A DNA stretch of 64,000 bases from Thermanaerothrix solaris (GCF_032334255.1 NZ_JAUHMF010000002.1:372001-436000), one strand, 5' to 3'; positions 1 to 7,918 are shown, numbered from the stretch's first letter. Notes: generated by a model from the sequence alone, not told the origin. Numbers and translations: made by a program.

Positions 1-431
1 GTTTCCAGGCAAAACTGACGTGTGCGGCGGTAGCAGTCATCCGTCATGATGAGGTGATCGCCCTGGCGCAAGAGGGCCAACAGGGTGGTGGTGATGGCCG
101 CCATGCCCGAGGCAAATTGGATCGCGGCTTCGGCGTGCTCCAATGCGGCCACGCGCGCCTCGCAGGCGGCCACAGTGGGGTTGCCGTAGCGCCCGTACTC
201 CAGGCGGTCGGTGGGCAGGCCGCGCGCATGGGCGTCTTGATAGGCCACCACTTCCTGGCTATTACGGAAGGTGTAGGTCGCTGTCTGCACCACGGGCTCG
301 ATGAGGGCATGGTAGGGCTTACAGCGCTCGCTCCCGGCGTGGATGGCACAGGTGGATTCGCCCCATTCCGAAGCCGTGGGGGCATCTTCCAGGGTGGATA
401 CTGCGGTGGCGGATGGGGAAACTTGGGTCAT
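1..431 (-). CDS. Cystathionine gamma-synthase-like PLP enzyme (partial, N-terminal part)
   Basis: The ATG at 431 follows a good Shine-Dalgarno (GGAGGTGATCCC), and the gene runs off the left window edge, so only about 143 residues are visible. The protein carries landmarks of the Cys/Met-metabolism PLP family (fold type I): an IHAGSE start motif, PVVQTATYTF, EYGRYGNPT and the FASGMAAI segment that helps bind the PLP phosphate. The catalytic lysine lies beyond the window. Members act in trans-sulfuration or methionine synthesis (cystathionine gamma-synthase, O-acetylhomoserine sulfhydrylase, methionine gamma-lyase), and the exact reaction cannot be told from this part. The Met-rich leader peptide and hairpin upstream fit a methionine biosynthetic role. 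Confidence 0.85.
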   Translation of the reverse strand, partial: MTQVSPSATAVSTLEDAPTASEWGESTCAIHAGSERCKPYHALIEPVVQTATYTFRNSQEVVAYQDAHARGLPTDRLEYGRYGNPTVAACEARVAALEHAEAAIQFASGMAAITTTLLALLRQGDHLIMTDDCYRRTRQFCLE

Positions 432-464
432 GGGATCACCTCCAGAGATTAGGGATAAACGAAA

Positions 465-492
465 CGGGCTGCCTACGTTGGCAGGCAGCCCG
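465..492 (-). terminator. Attenuator-like hairpin before the Cys/Met enzyme gene
   Basis: A perfect 10-bp stem (CGGGCTGCCT / AGGCAGCCCG) with an 8-nt loop is followed on the minus strand by the U-rich stretch TTTCGTTTA, and lies about 35 nt before the downstream start codon. Its 5' arm plus loop (489-480, GCTGCCTGCC) is perfectly complementary to 562-553 (GGCAGGCAGC) inside the leader ORF. A competing antiterminator pairing is therefore possible. The U tract is interrupted, so intrinsic terminator strength is uncertain. Confidence 0.6.
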
Positions 493-527
493 TTGGTTGA
501 CTCCACTTGCGTTTCAGGGATAAGGTG

Positions 528-647
528 TCAGATCACTTTTCCCTCCGCAAGCGCTGCCTGCCGGGAAAAGCGGCGCATGACCATCGCCATCATCATGCCC
601 ATGGCCATTAGAATGGATAACGCAGCGCTTGCGAATTGGATACTCAT
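528..647 (-). CDS. Met-rich 39-residue leader peptide (or small membrane protein)
   Basis: A short ORF starts at ATG 647 behind a Shine-Dalgarno-like AAGAGGTT and directly downstream of a consensus promoter. It encodes 39 residues. Residues 14-24 hold seven methionines (MAMGMMMAMVM), followed by RRFSRQ and a short hydrophilic tail. The next gene is a Cys/Met-metabolism enzyme, separated by an attenuator-like hairpin, so the simplest reading is a leader peptide that senses Met-tRNA supply. The last Met codon (578-576) lies about 14 nt before the segment (562-553) that can pair with the hairpin arm, about where a stalled ribosome would leave it exposed. The alternative is a real small single-span membrane protein, since residues 8-24 are hydrophobic. 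The ORF and promoter are seen; the mechanism is inferred. Confidence 0.6.
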   Translation of the reverse strand: MSIQFASAALSILMAMGMMMAMVMRRFSRQAALAEGKVI

Positions 648-674
648 GGTCTTAATCGTAACCTCTTGCGCCTG

Positions 675-702
675 ATTATAGGCGGAATGCGGAAAATGTC
701 AA
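675..702 (-). promoter_or_regulatory. Sigma-70 type promoter for leader peptide and Cys/Met gene
   Basis: On the minus strand TTGACA (702-697) and TATAAT (680-675) are separated by 16 bp, both perfect consensus hexamers. The start codon of the leader ORF lies 28 nt beyond the -10 box. Confidence 0.85.
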
Positions 703-733
703 TAGGCAATTTTGGAGCATTCTCGGGTTAATT

Positions 734-1168
734 TTAGGCATCGGTAGCAAGATAGAGCAGTACCTCTTCTGCCGACTTTGCCGCTAACAGGCGGGGGACG
801 AAATCCGTCCGTTCCAGGTATTTGGCGAGGACGCGCAGGCTTTCCAGGTGGGCCGAGGCATCCGGGGCACAAAAAGCGATAACGACCTGCACCGGATCGT
901 TATCGGGGTTGCCAAAGGTCACCGGCTGGGCCAGGGTAACCAGCGCGTACCCCTCGCGCAGAGCGCCCTCTTCCGGGCGCGCGTGGGGCAGCGCAACGCC
1001 GGGTGCTATGACAATATAGGGGCCGAGTTCGCGCACGGTGCGGATCATTCCGTCAATATATCTGGGTTCGGCAGCGCCGTTCGCGACCAGTAACTGACCG
1101 GCGGCGCGCACGGCCTCTTCCCAGTCGGTTGCCGGCACACGCAGGGCTATGGTCTCGGGGGTGAACAT
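734..1168 (-). CDS. PTS IIA component, ascorbate/mannitol (type 2) class
   Basis: This is a 144-residue cytoplasmic phosphocarrier of the PTS EIIA type-2 superfamily (PF00359). The phosphorylation motif is seen at GVALPHARPE, with His62 the likely phospho-acceptor. HPr would donate phosphate to this His, which passes it to the Cys of the IIB protein encoded upstream. It is the last gene of the minus-strand operon gntR-IIB-IIC-SIS-IIA, 13 nt after the SIS gene stop. The closest well-known relatives are UlaC/SgaA-like IIA proteins, because the IIC gene is of the UlaA/SgaT type. The transported sugar is not known from sequence. Confidence 0.88.
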   Translation of the reverse strand: MFTPETIALRVPATDWEEAVRAAGQLLVANGAAEPRYIDGMIRTVRELGPYIVIAPGVALPHARPEEGALREGYALVTLAQPVTFGNPDNDPVQVVIAFCAPDASAHLESLRVLAKYLERTDFVPRLLAAKSAEEVLLYLATDA

Positions 1169-1181
1169 GGGGCGGATCTCC

Positions 1182-1934
1182 CTAGAAAGTCTTGCGGCGG
1201 CTAGGGAACTTGGCGATCCACTGCTGGTTGTAGCGGTCGCCTTCCGGCAGGTTGGCCGACATCCACACTGGCGGGGGGGTACCCTGGGTCTGGTACCAAC
1301 GCGTTGCTACCTCGGCCACCAACGCTTGTAATATGGCAGCGCCCACGACGGTGGAGAGTGGCGACACCCGGGGTAAGTTGGGTGCGATCTCAACCGCAGC
1401 ATCGCCGGGGGGGATGTGGGTATCAATGACAAAATCGGCGATCTCGAAGACGCGTTTGCCGCTGGAATGGCGGCTGGCTTGAGCGCGCGATTGGGTCAGC
1501 GAGGTGATTGCCACGACGGTCAATCCCTTCTCCTTACCATATAGCGCCACGTCTACCGGGCCGGGGTTGATCCCGGATTGCGAAAAGACGATCAACACCT
1601 CGCCCGGGCGGAGATCATAACCGTCCATGAGGGTGCGGGCATATCCCTCCAGGCGTTCCAGGGCTGTGGTACGCGAGGGTGGGTTTGCCATCAGTGTATA
1701 GCCGATGTCCAGGATCGGGTTGACCGGCACCAATCCGCCGGCGCGGTAACTGATCTCCTCGGCCAGCAAGTGGGCATGCCCGGCGCCGAAGATGTGCAGT
1801 ACCCCACCCTCTACCAGTGAGGCCGTGATCCGTTCGGCGACCTGGGCCATGGTCGCGGCCTCAGCCTGGCGCACGGTCTCAAGGGTGTGAAACACGGTTT
1901 CAAAATAACGCTCGATTCCTGAAGAACGATCCAT
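1182..1934 (-). CDS. SIS-domain sugar isomerase/phosphosugar-binding protein
   Basis: The 250-residue protein has a single SIS (sugar isomerase) fold, with HIFGAGHAHLLAEEI as the first strand-loop-helix and VLIVFSQSGINP as the second phosphosugar-binding loop (Ser-rich). The ATG at 1934 is preferred over the GTG at 1952, because the bases between them contain the Shine-Dalgarno GGAGGGAAGG. It resembles the single-SIS 'sugar isomerase domain' proteins often placed beside PTS genes. The likely role is isomerisation or binding of the imported sugar phosphate. Similar SIS proteins act on amino-sugar phosphates, which would match the DasR/NagR-like operator upstream of the operon, but this link is an inference. 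Confidence 0.82.
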   Translation of the reverse strand: MDRSSGIERYFETVFHTLETVRQAEAATMAQVAERITASLVEGGVLHIFGAGHAHLLAEEISYRAGGLVPVNPILDIGYTLMANPPSRTTALERLEGYARTLMDGYDLRPGEVLIVFSQSGINPGPVDVALYGKEKGLTVVAITSLTQSRAQASRHSSGKRVFEIADFVIDTHIPPGDAAVEIAPNLPRVSPLSTVVGAAILQALVAEVATRWYQTQGTPPPVWMSANLPEGDRYNQQWIAKFPSRRKTF

Positions 1935-1965
1935 ATAACGCCTTCCCTCCACGCAAAATAGTTGA

Positions 1966-1995
1966 GGCGGTCGGGTTTTGCGTTACCCGACCGCC
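1966..1995 (-). other. Intercistronic hairpin between PTS IIC and SIS genes
   Basis: A perfect 11-bp inverted repeat (GGCGGTCGGGT / ACCCGACCGCC, loop 8 nt) sits between the IIC stop and the SIS Shine-Dalgarno. No clean U-tract follows, so it is more likely an mRNA-stabilising or partial read-through element than a full terminator. Confidence 0.55.
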
Positions 1996-2012
1996 GGTTG
2001 CGCTAACCTTGA

Positions 2013-3308
2013 CTATCCACCGAAGAGCGGCAGGATCAACGACAGTAAGGGCTTGAAGACCCAGATGATGATGTACCAGTCGGGATCAGCCAGTTGGGCC
2101 AGTTGCGGTGCCGTAGTGCTCAGCATAGGCATGGTGATAGCCTGCCCGATGGCCAGGAACAGACCGTTGATGGCACCGCCTAAGATGGCACCGCGCACCC
2201 CGCCCGTGGAGTTACCGAAGACACCGCAGGTACCGCCGGGGAAGAAGAGCATGATCATCGGGGGCACGATCACGGCCCACCCCAGAGCGCCGAAGATCAC
2301 CATCAGGACGATGAACACGACGAAGGCCGAGAGGAAGCCAAAGAGCACTGCGGTAGGTGCGTAATCGAAGACGATGGGGCAGTCCAACGCGGGCTTGGCG
2401 TTGGGGACGATGCGCAAGGCAATGCCACGGAAGGCGGGGATGATCTCACCCAGAACCATGCGCACGCCGACCAACAGCACGGTGATACCGACGGCGAAGA
2501 CCAGACCCTGCAGGACAGCATACACAATGTAGTTCAAACCACCTGCCTTATCGGCCACGGCGGCCGGGCCGGCAGCCAGCGCCGCAATAACAACTACAAT
2601 GGCGATGACCACGCCCGTGGCAACCGTCACATCGCGGAAGAAGGTCAGCCACTTGGGCAGGGTCAGTTTTTCGGTGCTATCCTCGGGCTTGCCTACGTAC
2701 TTACCCAACACTGCGGAGAGGAACGCACCGCTGGATGAGGTATGCCCTAGCGCCAATTCGTCCGTGCCAGTGACTTTGCGCATCCAGGGCTGGATGTAGG
2801 CCGGCTGGAAGGTCCAGTAAAGGGCAATGATAACTGACCCCACGGCGACCATGGTGAACATGGAGATATTGGGGTTGATTTCCAGCATAACTGCCACCAG
2901 CACCAGCGCGATCCAGAACATCAGGTGGCCGGTCAAGTAAATGTATTTGAATTTAGTGAAGCGTGCTAACAAGACATGAATAATGAACCCAAATGCCATG
3001 ATCAGGCTGGCGGCGCCACCGTAAGTGGCGATGAGTTTGTCTAGGCCCATTCCCCCCAATTCAACCTGAGGCAGGCCGAAAGCGCTCTGAAGAATAGGGG
3101 TGAAATTATTAAGCGCCTCGACCACGATCCCTGCGCCGCGCGACATGATCAGGAAACCCACAGCGGTCTTGATGGTGCCAGTAACGACATCGCTGAAAGG
3201 CTTCTTTTGCACCAGCAAGCCGATCATGGCAATCAGACCAACCAGAATCGCCGGCTGGCTGAAGATGTTATCGGCGATAAATTGGGCTATGGCAATTAGA
3301 GTATCCAT
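2013..3308 (-). CDS. PTS IIC permease, ascorbate (UlaA/SgaT) family
   Basis: The 431-residue polytopic membrane protein has about ten hydrophobic segments. It shows family features of the PTS-AG superfamily IIC (UlaA/SgaT, PF03611): an N-terminal GLIAMIGLLVQKKPFSDVV segment, the GHTSSSGAFLSA loop and the C-terminal stretch MLFFPGGTCGVFGNSTGG. It would translocate and couple phosphorylation of a sugar using the IIB and IIA partners encoded in the same operon. The start is ATG 3308 with the Shine-Dalgarno GGGAGGAGG. Ascorbate is the known substrate for the namesake, but many homologues in operons with SIS proteins transport unknown sugars. Confidence 0.9.
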   Translation of the reverse strand: MDTLIAIAQFIADNIFSQPAILVGLIAMIGLLVQKKPFSDVVTGTIKTAVGFLIMSRGAGIVVEALNNFTPILQSAFGLPQVELGGMGLDKLIATYGGAASLIMAFGFIIHVLLARFTKFKYIYLTGHLMFWIALVLVAVMLEINPNISMFTMVAVGSVIIALYWTFQPAYIQPWMRKVTGTDELALGHTSSSGAFLSAVLGKYVGKPEDSTEKLTLPKWLTFFRDVTVATGVVIAIVVVIAALAAGPAAVADKAGGLNYIVYAVLQGLVFAVGITVLLVGVRMVLGEIIPAFRGIALRIVPNAKPALDCPIVFDYAPTAVLFGFLSAFVVFIVLMVIFGALGWAVIVPPMIMLFFPGGTCGVFGNSTGGVRGAILGGAINGLFLAIGQAITMPMLSTTAPQLAQLADPDWYIIIWVFKPLLSLILPLFGG

Positions 3309-3459
3309 AGAATCCTCCTCCCAAAAGGACGCGGATGGAATTTGGTGTGGATCATATACGATGCACCGATTAGCCCCCCTAAAACGAATCGAGTGATGGT
3401 CTTGGCTACCTTGTTAGCGCTAGAATCACCTCCTTTCCACTAGGGTGTTCGTCTCCTCC

Positions 3460-3744
3460 CTAAATCAACCCTTTTTCTTTTAGAAATTCGGTTAATACGC
3501 TGCGGATTTCATCTTTGTTCACAAAGGATTTGATCGCTCGCACCGGTGCATGCCCGCCCGAGCAGACCGGCACCAGTGCCGGCGAAGTCAGGATCAGGTC
3601 AACGCGGGCCCCGCGGGCCTGAGTGGCATCCGAGGCTTGCACCTGGGCTTCAACCCCCAATTCTTTGAGCACATCTTCGGTGTACATGCGGAGAAGCAGG
3701 CTACTTCCCATACCAACGCCGCAAACGGTCAGGATTGTGAGCAT
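3460..3744 (-). CDS. PTS IIB component, ascorbate/galactitol class
   Basis: This 94-residue cytoplasmic phosphocarrier has the IIB P-loop TVCGVGMGSSLLL, with Cys8 as the phosphorylated residue. The start is placed at ATG 3744 rather than 3759: GGAGGG upstream gives good spacing only to the inner ATG, and MLTILTVCG aligns with the usual N terminus. It accepts phosphate from the IIA protein encoded at the operon end and donates it to the sugar bound by IIC. The 150 bp between its stop and the IIC start hold no gene with a canonical start codon. Confidence 0.88.
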   Translation of the reverse strand: MLTILTVCGVGMGSSLLLRMYTEDVLKELGVEAQVQASDATQARGARVDLILTSPALVPVCSGGHAPVRAIKSFVNKDEIRSVLTEFLKEKGLI

Positions 3745-3768
3745 GATCGGCCCTCCCAAAGGTTAGGA

Positions 3769-4503
3769 TTATGCCCGCAGATGGGCGTAGAACTTGTAGC
3801 GGTCACCCCGATAAACCGATTCCACATACTCAATGACCACATTTTGTGGGGTGCGGGTCACCCGTTCCATGCGTAACACGGCCGCCGGCGGGTGCAATTC
3901 CAGCAACTGCGCTTCTTCCACGTTAGCCAATGCCGCTTCAACGACCTGAATGGCGGAAGCCGGGACCAAGCCATACTCTTCGCGTAGGACGGCATAAAGA
4001 GATTCGCGCGAGAAGTCATGCTGCAAGAGATCCGGGCACAGGTTTTGCGGCAGGTAAGCGGTCTCAATGGCGACGGGTTTCTCATTAGCCAGACGCAACC
4101 GCTTGAGTAGAACCACGCCGCCGTGAGCCGGGATTTCCAGTTTACCGGCGATGTAAGGTGGGGCGGGAATCACCGTGGCTTCCAGGATGCGGCTGGAGGC
4201 GTGCAAATTAGCCCGTTGCATCTGCTCCGAAAAGCCGGTCAGTGCGTGATCCTGTTCGAAGAGCACCTCGCTGACATAGGTGCCCTTGCCGGCAGCGGTG
4301 TAGAGCACGCCTTCCTTGACCAACAGCTGCAGGGCCTGGCGCACCGTCATGCGGCTGATGCCGTAGCGTTCGCTTAATTCGCGCTCGGAGGGCAGGCGGT
4401 CATGAGGGTGCAGTTCGCCCCGCCGGATCTGGCGCACTAGCAGTTCTTTCAATTGGATGTAGAGAGGAATGGGACTTTTGGCGTTGATGTCCATTCTGGT
4501 CAT
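3769..4503 (-). CDS. GntR-family transcriptional regulator with UTRA domain
   Basis: The 244-residue regulator has an N-terminal winged helix (residues ~10-75; IRRGELHPHDRLPSERELSERYGISRMTVRQAL is the GntR signature region) and a C-terminal UTRA ligand-binding domain (~95-240, HutC/DasR/NagR subfamily). It is the first gene of the PTS operon, and 24 bp separate its stop from the IIB start. The promoter region holds a DasR-like palindrome just downstream of the expected start point. Autoregulation and induction by a phosphosugar are therefore likely. Confidence 0.9.
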   Translation of the reverse strand: MTRMDINAKSPIPLYIQLKELLVRQIRRGELHPHDRLPSERELSERYGISRMTVRQALQLLVKEGVLYTAAGKGTYVSEVLFEQDHALTGFSEQMQRANLHASSRILEATVIPAPPYIAGKLEIPAHGGVVLLKRLRLANEKPVAIETAYLPQNLCPDLLQHDFSRESLYAVLREEYGLVPASAIQVVEAALANVEEAQLLELHPPAAVLRMERVTRTPQNVVIEYVESVYRGDRYKFYAHLRA

Positions 4504-4506
4504 ACC

Positions 4507-4518
4507 TGGTCTATACCA
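4507..4518. promoter_or_regulatory. GntR/UTRA-type operator palindrome
   Basis: TGGTCTATACCA is a perfect 12-bp palindrome close to the HutC/DasR consensus (TGGTCTAGACCA). An overlapping second dyad, GTCTATA-CCAC-TATAGAC (4509-4526), reaches into the -10 box. It sits 4-15 bp before the gntR start codon and would block transcription of the PTS operon when bound. Confidence 0.75.
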
Positions 4519-4524
4519 CTATAG

Positions 4525-4553
4525 ACTATACAGGATTTTTAGTGCGTTGTCAA
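4525..4553 (-). promoter_or_regulatory. Promoter of the gntR-PTS operon
   Basis: On the minus strand TTGACA (4553-4548) and TATAGT (4530-4525) have an optimal 17-bp spacer. The proposed operator overlaps the region just downstream of the -10 element. Confidence 0.85.
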
Positions 4554-4689
4554 AATTTTTTAAGGTTTAAGTCGTTATCCGTAAGGATTGAGAACCCGAA
4601 GTGTGGTTTGCAAATCCCCCCTGTCTTGGTTAATATATGACATAGAGAGCGTTTTCCGGGCTCAACCTATTTCTTTTTGGAGGTGTGCC

Positions 4690-5376
4690 ATGAGTCTAAC
4701 GCTTACCTGGTACGGTCATGCGACCTTGGGTTTGAAAATCGGCGATTATGACGTTCTGGTGGATCCGTTTTTCAGCGGCAACCCCGCTGCCAGCACTACA
4801 GCCGATAAGGTCAGAGCCCAGTTTATTCTGGTCAGTCACGGGCACGGGGATCATGTCGGCGATACGGTAGCGATTGCCAAACGCACCGGGGCGCTGGTCA
4901 TCAGCAATTTTGAGATCTGCAACTGGCTGGCAGCCAAAGGCGTCAAGACCCACGCCCAGCACATTGGTGGCGGGCATCGCCATCCCTTTGGCTATCTCAA
5001 ACTGACGCAGGCGTTGCACGGCTCGGCCCTGCCCGATGGTTCTTATGGTGGAAACCCGGCCGGTTTCCTGCTGACCACTCCCGAGGGAAAAAAGGTCTAT
5101 ATTGCCGGCGATACGGGGCTATTCGGCGATATGCGGCTGATCGGTGAAGAGGGCCTTGACCTGGCCGTTCTGCCGATTGGCGATAACTACACCATGGGCC
5201 CCGAAGATGCCCTGCGCGCGGTCAAATTGCTCCAACCCAAGCATGTGATCCCGATCCACTACGATACCTTCAACCTGATTGCCCAAGACGCCCGCGCCTG
5301 GGCGCAGCGGGTAGAGCAAGAGACGACCGCAAAGGTGCACCTGCTACGACCGGGCGAGTCGTTTACCCTGTCTTGA
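4690..5376 (+). CDS. Metal-dependent hydrolase, UPF0173 (beta-lactamase-fold) family
   Basis: This 228-residue cytoplasmic protein of the metallo-beta-lactamase superfamily shows LTWYGHATLGLKIG at the N terminus, the metal-binding motif SHGHGDHVGD, and later AGDTGLFGDM and HVIPIHYDTF, each supplying a metal ligand. The length fits UPF0173 (YtkL-like) proteins. The start is ATG 4690, with the strong Shine-Dalgarno TTGGAGGTGTGCC; the reading frame is open further upstream, but no site supports an earlier start. The physiological substrate of the family is unknown. The gene is transcribed divergently from gntR. Confidence 0.9.
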   Translation: MSLTLTWYGHATLGLKIGDYDVLVDPFFSGNPAASTTADKVRAQFILVSHGHGDHVGDTVAIAKRTGALVISNFEICNWLAAKGVKTHAQHIGGGHRHPFGYLKLTQALHGSALPDGSYGGNPAGFLLTTPEGKKVYIAGDTGLFGDMRLIGEEGLDLAVLPIGDNYTMGPEDALRAVKLLQPKHVIPIHYDTFNLIAQDARAWAQRVEQETTAKVHLLRPGESFTLS

Positions 5377-5388
5377 GGCCACGCCGGG

Positions 5389-6894
5389 TCAACGCCTGCC
5401 GAGGTTGTAGAAGTTATACACGGCCTGGCTCAGGTTGGCGATGAGCAGGTTGGCCGGATCGAATAGCAACTGAACCGGGTGGTAGAGGAAAATCACGAGT
5501 ACATAGTTGCCGCCGGGCGTGTAGACGATGCCAGCGTCGCTGATGGTGTGAATCAGCCCATCGCGCGGATCGGTCACCCAACCGTGCTTGTGAGCAATTT
5601 GGGTGCCCTCAGGCAAACCGGCTTCAATCAGCACGGCAATGCGATTGCGTGCCAGGTAGTTGATCATCAGGCGGCACTCGCTTTGGGTGATCTGCCCCGG
5701 GAACGCGGCGGCAAAGGTGCCCCCGCTGGTTTGAGCGCACTGGTAAATATCCCCCAGCAGGGTGCCGGCGTCCATCGCCGTGGTCTGGTTGTAGGGGTCG
5801 GGGTCGGTAGAGACATCGGTACGCTGGTTGGCGGGAGTCTGGATACGTTGGAGCAGAGGCGCGCCAGGGTAGAAAAAGCCAGCCAGAAAGGTATTTTCAA
5901 GTCCCAGGGTACGGATATCCTCGGTGACCATCAGCGGGCCGAGGTTTTTGTCCATGACCTGCTCCATCAGGCGATCAGCCGGGTCATTCTCCGAGAATTC
6001 AATCATTGCCTCCATCAGGCTGGTGATTTCCGCCGGCAAGGGCTCCTCTAAGCGGCGGAAGACCGAGACCATAATGGGGATTTTCATCGTGCTGGCGGCG
6101 GTGAAGGCAATGCCCGGGGCCACTTTTTGGCCATAGGCATAGGCCAGATCTAACTCTTGACCGTTTTGCAGGTCGAGGAGGTAAATCTCAGCCACGCCGT
6201 CGAAGTTGTTCGTGCTCAACACCTGGCGTAACATAACTTCCAGGTTTTGGAGCGAGGGCCGCGGTGGTGCGGTTTGAGCGAAGACGACGTTTATCGTACG
6301 GCGAGTGGGATTGCGCAGGGCAGCGTCTACCAAGGTCAGCGTGCGTTCCACGTCCATCACCGTGCCCGGTTTGCCCGGATTAAACGTGGTGCTACCGGGG
6401 ATCGGCTCGGCGGGGGTAGGGGGTTGATCGTAGCGGGCGGCGACCTCGTTTTCGAGGAATGCACGCAGGCGGGCTTGAGAATAGGTGGCGCGCAGGGGAA
6501 TATCAACGGCACGCGGTTGCCGCCCCCAGAGGAAGTCCCAAAACGCGGCCCAGAAGGATTGTCCGCTTGAGCGTTGCTGCTCTGCCGCGGCCAGCATACC
6601 TTCCAGATCAAGGCGGAAATCCACCTGCGAGGGGCGCAGCTGGATAATAGCCTCACCATAACGCAATTCCACTGGCAGGCCGTAGATTTGGGTCAGGCGC
6701 TGGGCGGCTTGCTGGCGGTCCAGCCCACCCACCGGCACGCCGGCGATGCGGGTTCCGGCCGGGAACGTCTCACGCAGGCGGCTGAAGCGCACCAGCTGAA
6801 TGACCGTGAGCAACACGGCCAACAGGATGAGCACCACCGAAACCCAACGCAGGATGATCGGACTTGTGTTTCTTCGCAATGCAGGTGCCTCCAA
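5389..6894 (-). CDS. Membrane-anchored class A beta-lactamase-related serine hydrolase with YoaR-like domain
   Basis: The 501-residue protein has one N-terminal membrane span (residues ~13-35) and an outward-facing remainder. Residues ~45-210 contain a peptidoglycan-binding YoaR/PG_binding_4-like region (TRIAGVPVGGLDRQQAAQRL). Residues ~220-500 form a class A beta-lactamase-like domain: SxxK at Ser268-Lys271 (ASTMKIP), a SEN triad at 301-303 in place of SDN, and KHG in place of KTG (HKHGWV). The substitutions make antibiotic hydrolysis uncertain. A cell-wall acting esterase or peptidase, or a bona fide beta-lactamase, are both possible. It ends 12 bp from the UPF0173 gene stop (convergent). 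Confidence 0.82.
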   Translation of the reverse strand: MEAPALRRNTSPIILRWVSVVLILLAVLLTVIQLVRFSRLRETFPAGTRIAGVPVGGLDRQQAAQRLTQIYGLPVELRYGEAIIQLRPSQVDFRLDLEGMLAAAEQQRSSGQSFWAAFWDFLWGRQPRAVDIPLRATYSQARLRAFLENEVAARYDQPPTPAEPIPGSTTFNPGKPGTVMDVERTLTLVDAALRNPTRRTINVVFAQTAPPRPSLQNLEVMLRQVLSTNNFDGVAEIYLLDLQNGQELDLAYAYGQKVAPGIAFTAASTMKIPIMVSVFRRLEEPLPAEITSLMEAMIEFSENDPADRLMEQVMDKNLGPLMVTEDIRTLGLENTFLAGFFYPGAPLLQRIQTPANQRTDVSTDPDPYNQTTAMDAGTLLGDIYQCAQTSGGTFAAAFPGQITQSECRLMINYLARNRIAVLIEAGLPEGTQIAHKHGWVTDPRDGLIHTISDAGIVYTPGGNYVLVIFLYHPVQLLFDPANLLIANLSQAVYNFYNLGRR

Positions 6895-6925
6895 TCGTTA
6901 AGCCGCAGCAATTTTACCAGAGAAG

Positions 6926-7918
6926 TCAGGGCGTGATTCCACGCTGGTAAAGCACCCACAACCCGGCCAGATAAATCACCCCGATTAGCAAGGCATCGGC
7001 TTCCAGCATACCCCAGCGCCGTTCCAACCGAATCAGGTTACCCACCAGGGCTAGCGCCGTTAAAATGAGACCGAGCAATCCCACCAGCACAAAGGCAGGG
7101 TCAATCACACCCAAGAAGCGGCCGGAAGTGTAGGATAAATCGCCCAGGCCCAAGGCAAACATGTTGAACAGGTTACTGCCGAAGAGATTGCCGATGGCCA
7201 TGTCGTCGGCACCCAGGCGCGCAGCGGAAACGGTGGTGACCAGTTCGGGCAGCGAGGTTACCAGAGCCACCAACGTGGTGCCGATGAAGGTGCTGCCCAA
7301 ACCGGTGATAATGGCGATCTCGGCACTGCTGCGCACTAGCCAGGGTGTCACGTAAACCAGCGCGGCCGTGGCCAGCCCGAAGCCAAAGAGGGCTATCCCC
7401 AGGCTGGGCGTGCCGGGCGGTATCTCCTCGGTGGTAGTGGCGACGCCCGAGCCGACATGCTGATGGCGTTGAAGTAGCCGCACGGCCAGCAGATAGCCCA
7501 GCATGATGACCAAACTGTCGCCGCCTACCCAGCCAATTCGCCAAGGAATATCGGCTAAGATGAAGAAGGTCACTAGGCCGATCAAGAGGACGGCCAGGCT
7601 GCCGGAGAGGGCGTGTTTGAGCGCGGCGGTGCGCAGGATACGCCGTTTGCGGAAGACCAGATCTAAGATTGCCAGCAAGGCCATGTTGAACATATTACTG
7701 CCCAAGAGATTGCCGGCAGCCAGGTTGGCTTCGCCCTGGGAAATGGCATTGACCGTGGTTAACACCTCAGGTAGTGAGGTGGCGGCTGCGATCAGGATCA
7801 CGCCAACGAAAAGTCGTCCCAGCCCGGTGCGCAGAGCAATGGCATCCCCATACTCTGCCAGGCGCACCGCGGCTAAAACGATGATCCCTGCACTGACGAT
7901 GAAGATGATCCAAACCAT
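6926..7918 (-). CDS. Calcium/sodium antiporter, CaCA family
   Basis: The 330-residue membrane protein is built as two repeats of about five spans, typical of YrbG/CaCA exchangers. The duplicated alpha-repeat motifs are seen: GVILIAAATSLPEVLTTV with GNLLGSNMFN in the first half, and TTLVALVTSLPELVTTV with GNLFGSNLFN in the second. The acidic residues in the two SLPE motifs bind the cation. The start ATG 7918 is 4 bp after the stop of the PII-like gene with the Shine-Dalgarno GAGGA, so the two genes are co-transcribed and probably translationally coupled. It exchanges Ca2+ (or other cations) for Na+/H+. Confidence 0.9.
   Translation of the reverse strand: MVWIIFIVSAGIIVLAAVRLAEYGDAIALRTGLGRLFVGVILIAAATSLPEVLTTVNAISQGEANLAAGNLLGSNMFNMALLAILDLVFRKRRILRTAALKHALSGSLAVLLIGLVTFFILADIPWRIGWVGGDSLVIMLGYLLAVRLLQRHQHVGSGVATTTEEIPPGTPSLGIALFGFGLATAALVYVTPWLVRSSAEIAIITGLGSTFIGTTLVALVTSLPELVTTVSAARLGADDMAIGNLFGSNLFNMFALGLGDLSYTSGRFLGVIDPAFVLVGLLGLILTALALVGNLIRLERRWGMLEADALLIGVIYLAGLWVLYQRGITP

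Noticed and set aside
3425..3440. Plus-strand resemblance to the 16S rRNA 3' end (ATCACCTCCTTTC)
   Set aside because: It is only the complement of a strong Shine-Dalgarno; no rRNA sequence is around it.
3310..3459. Open frame (VAKTITRFVLGGLIGASYMI) after a strong AAAGGAGGTGAT between PTS IIB and IIC genes
   Set aside because: No ATG, GTG or TTG follows the binding site at usable spacing in that frame. Possibly a relic, not a supported gene.
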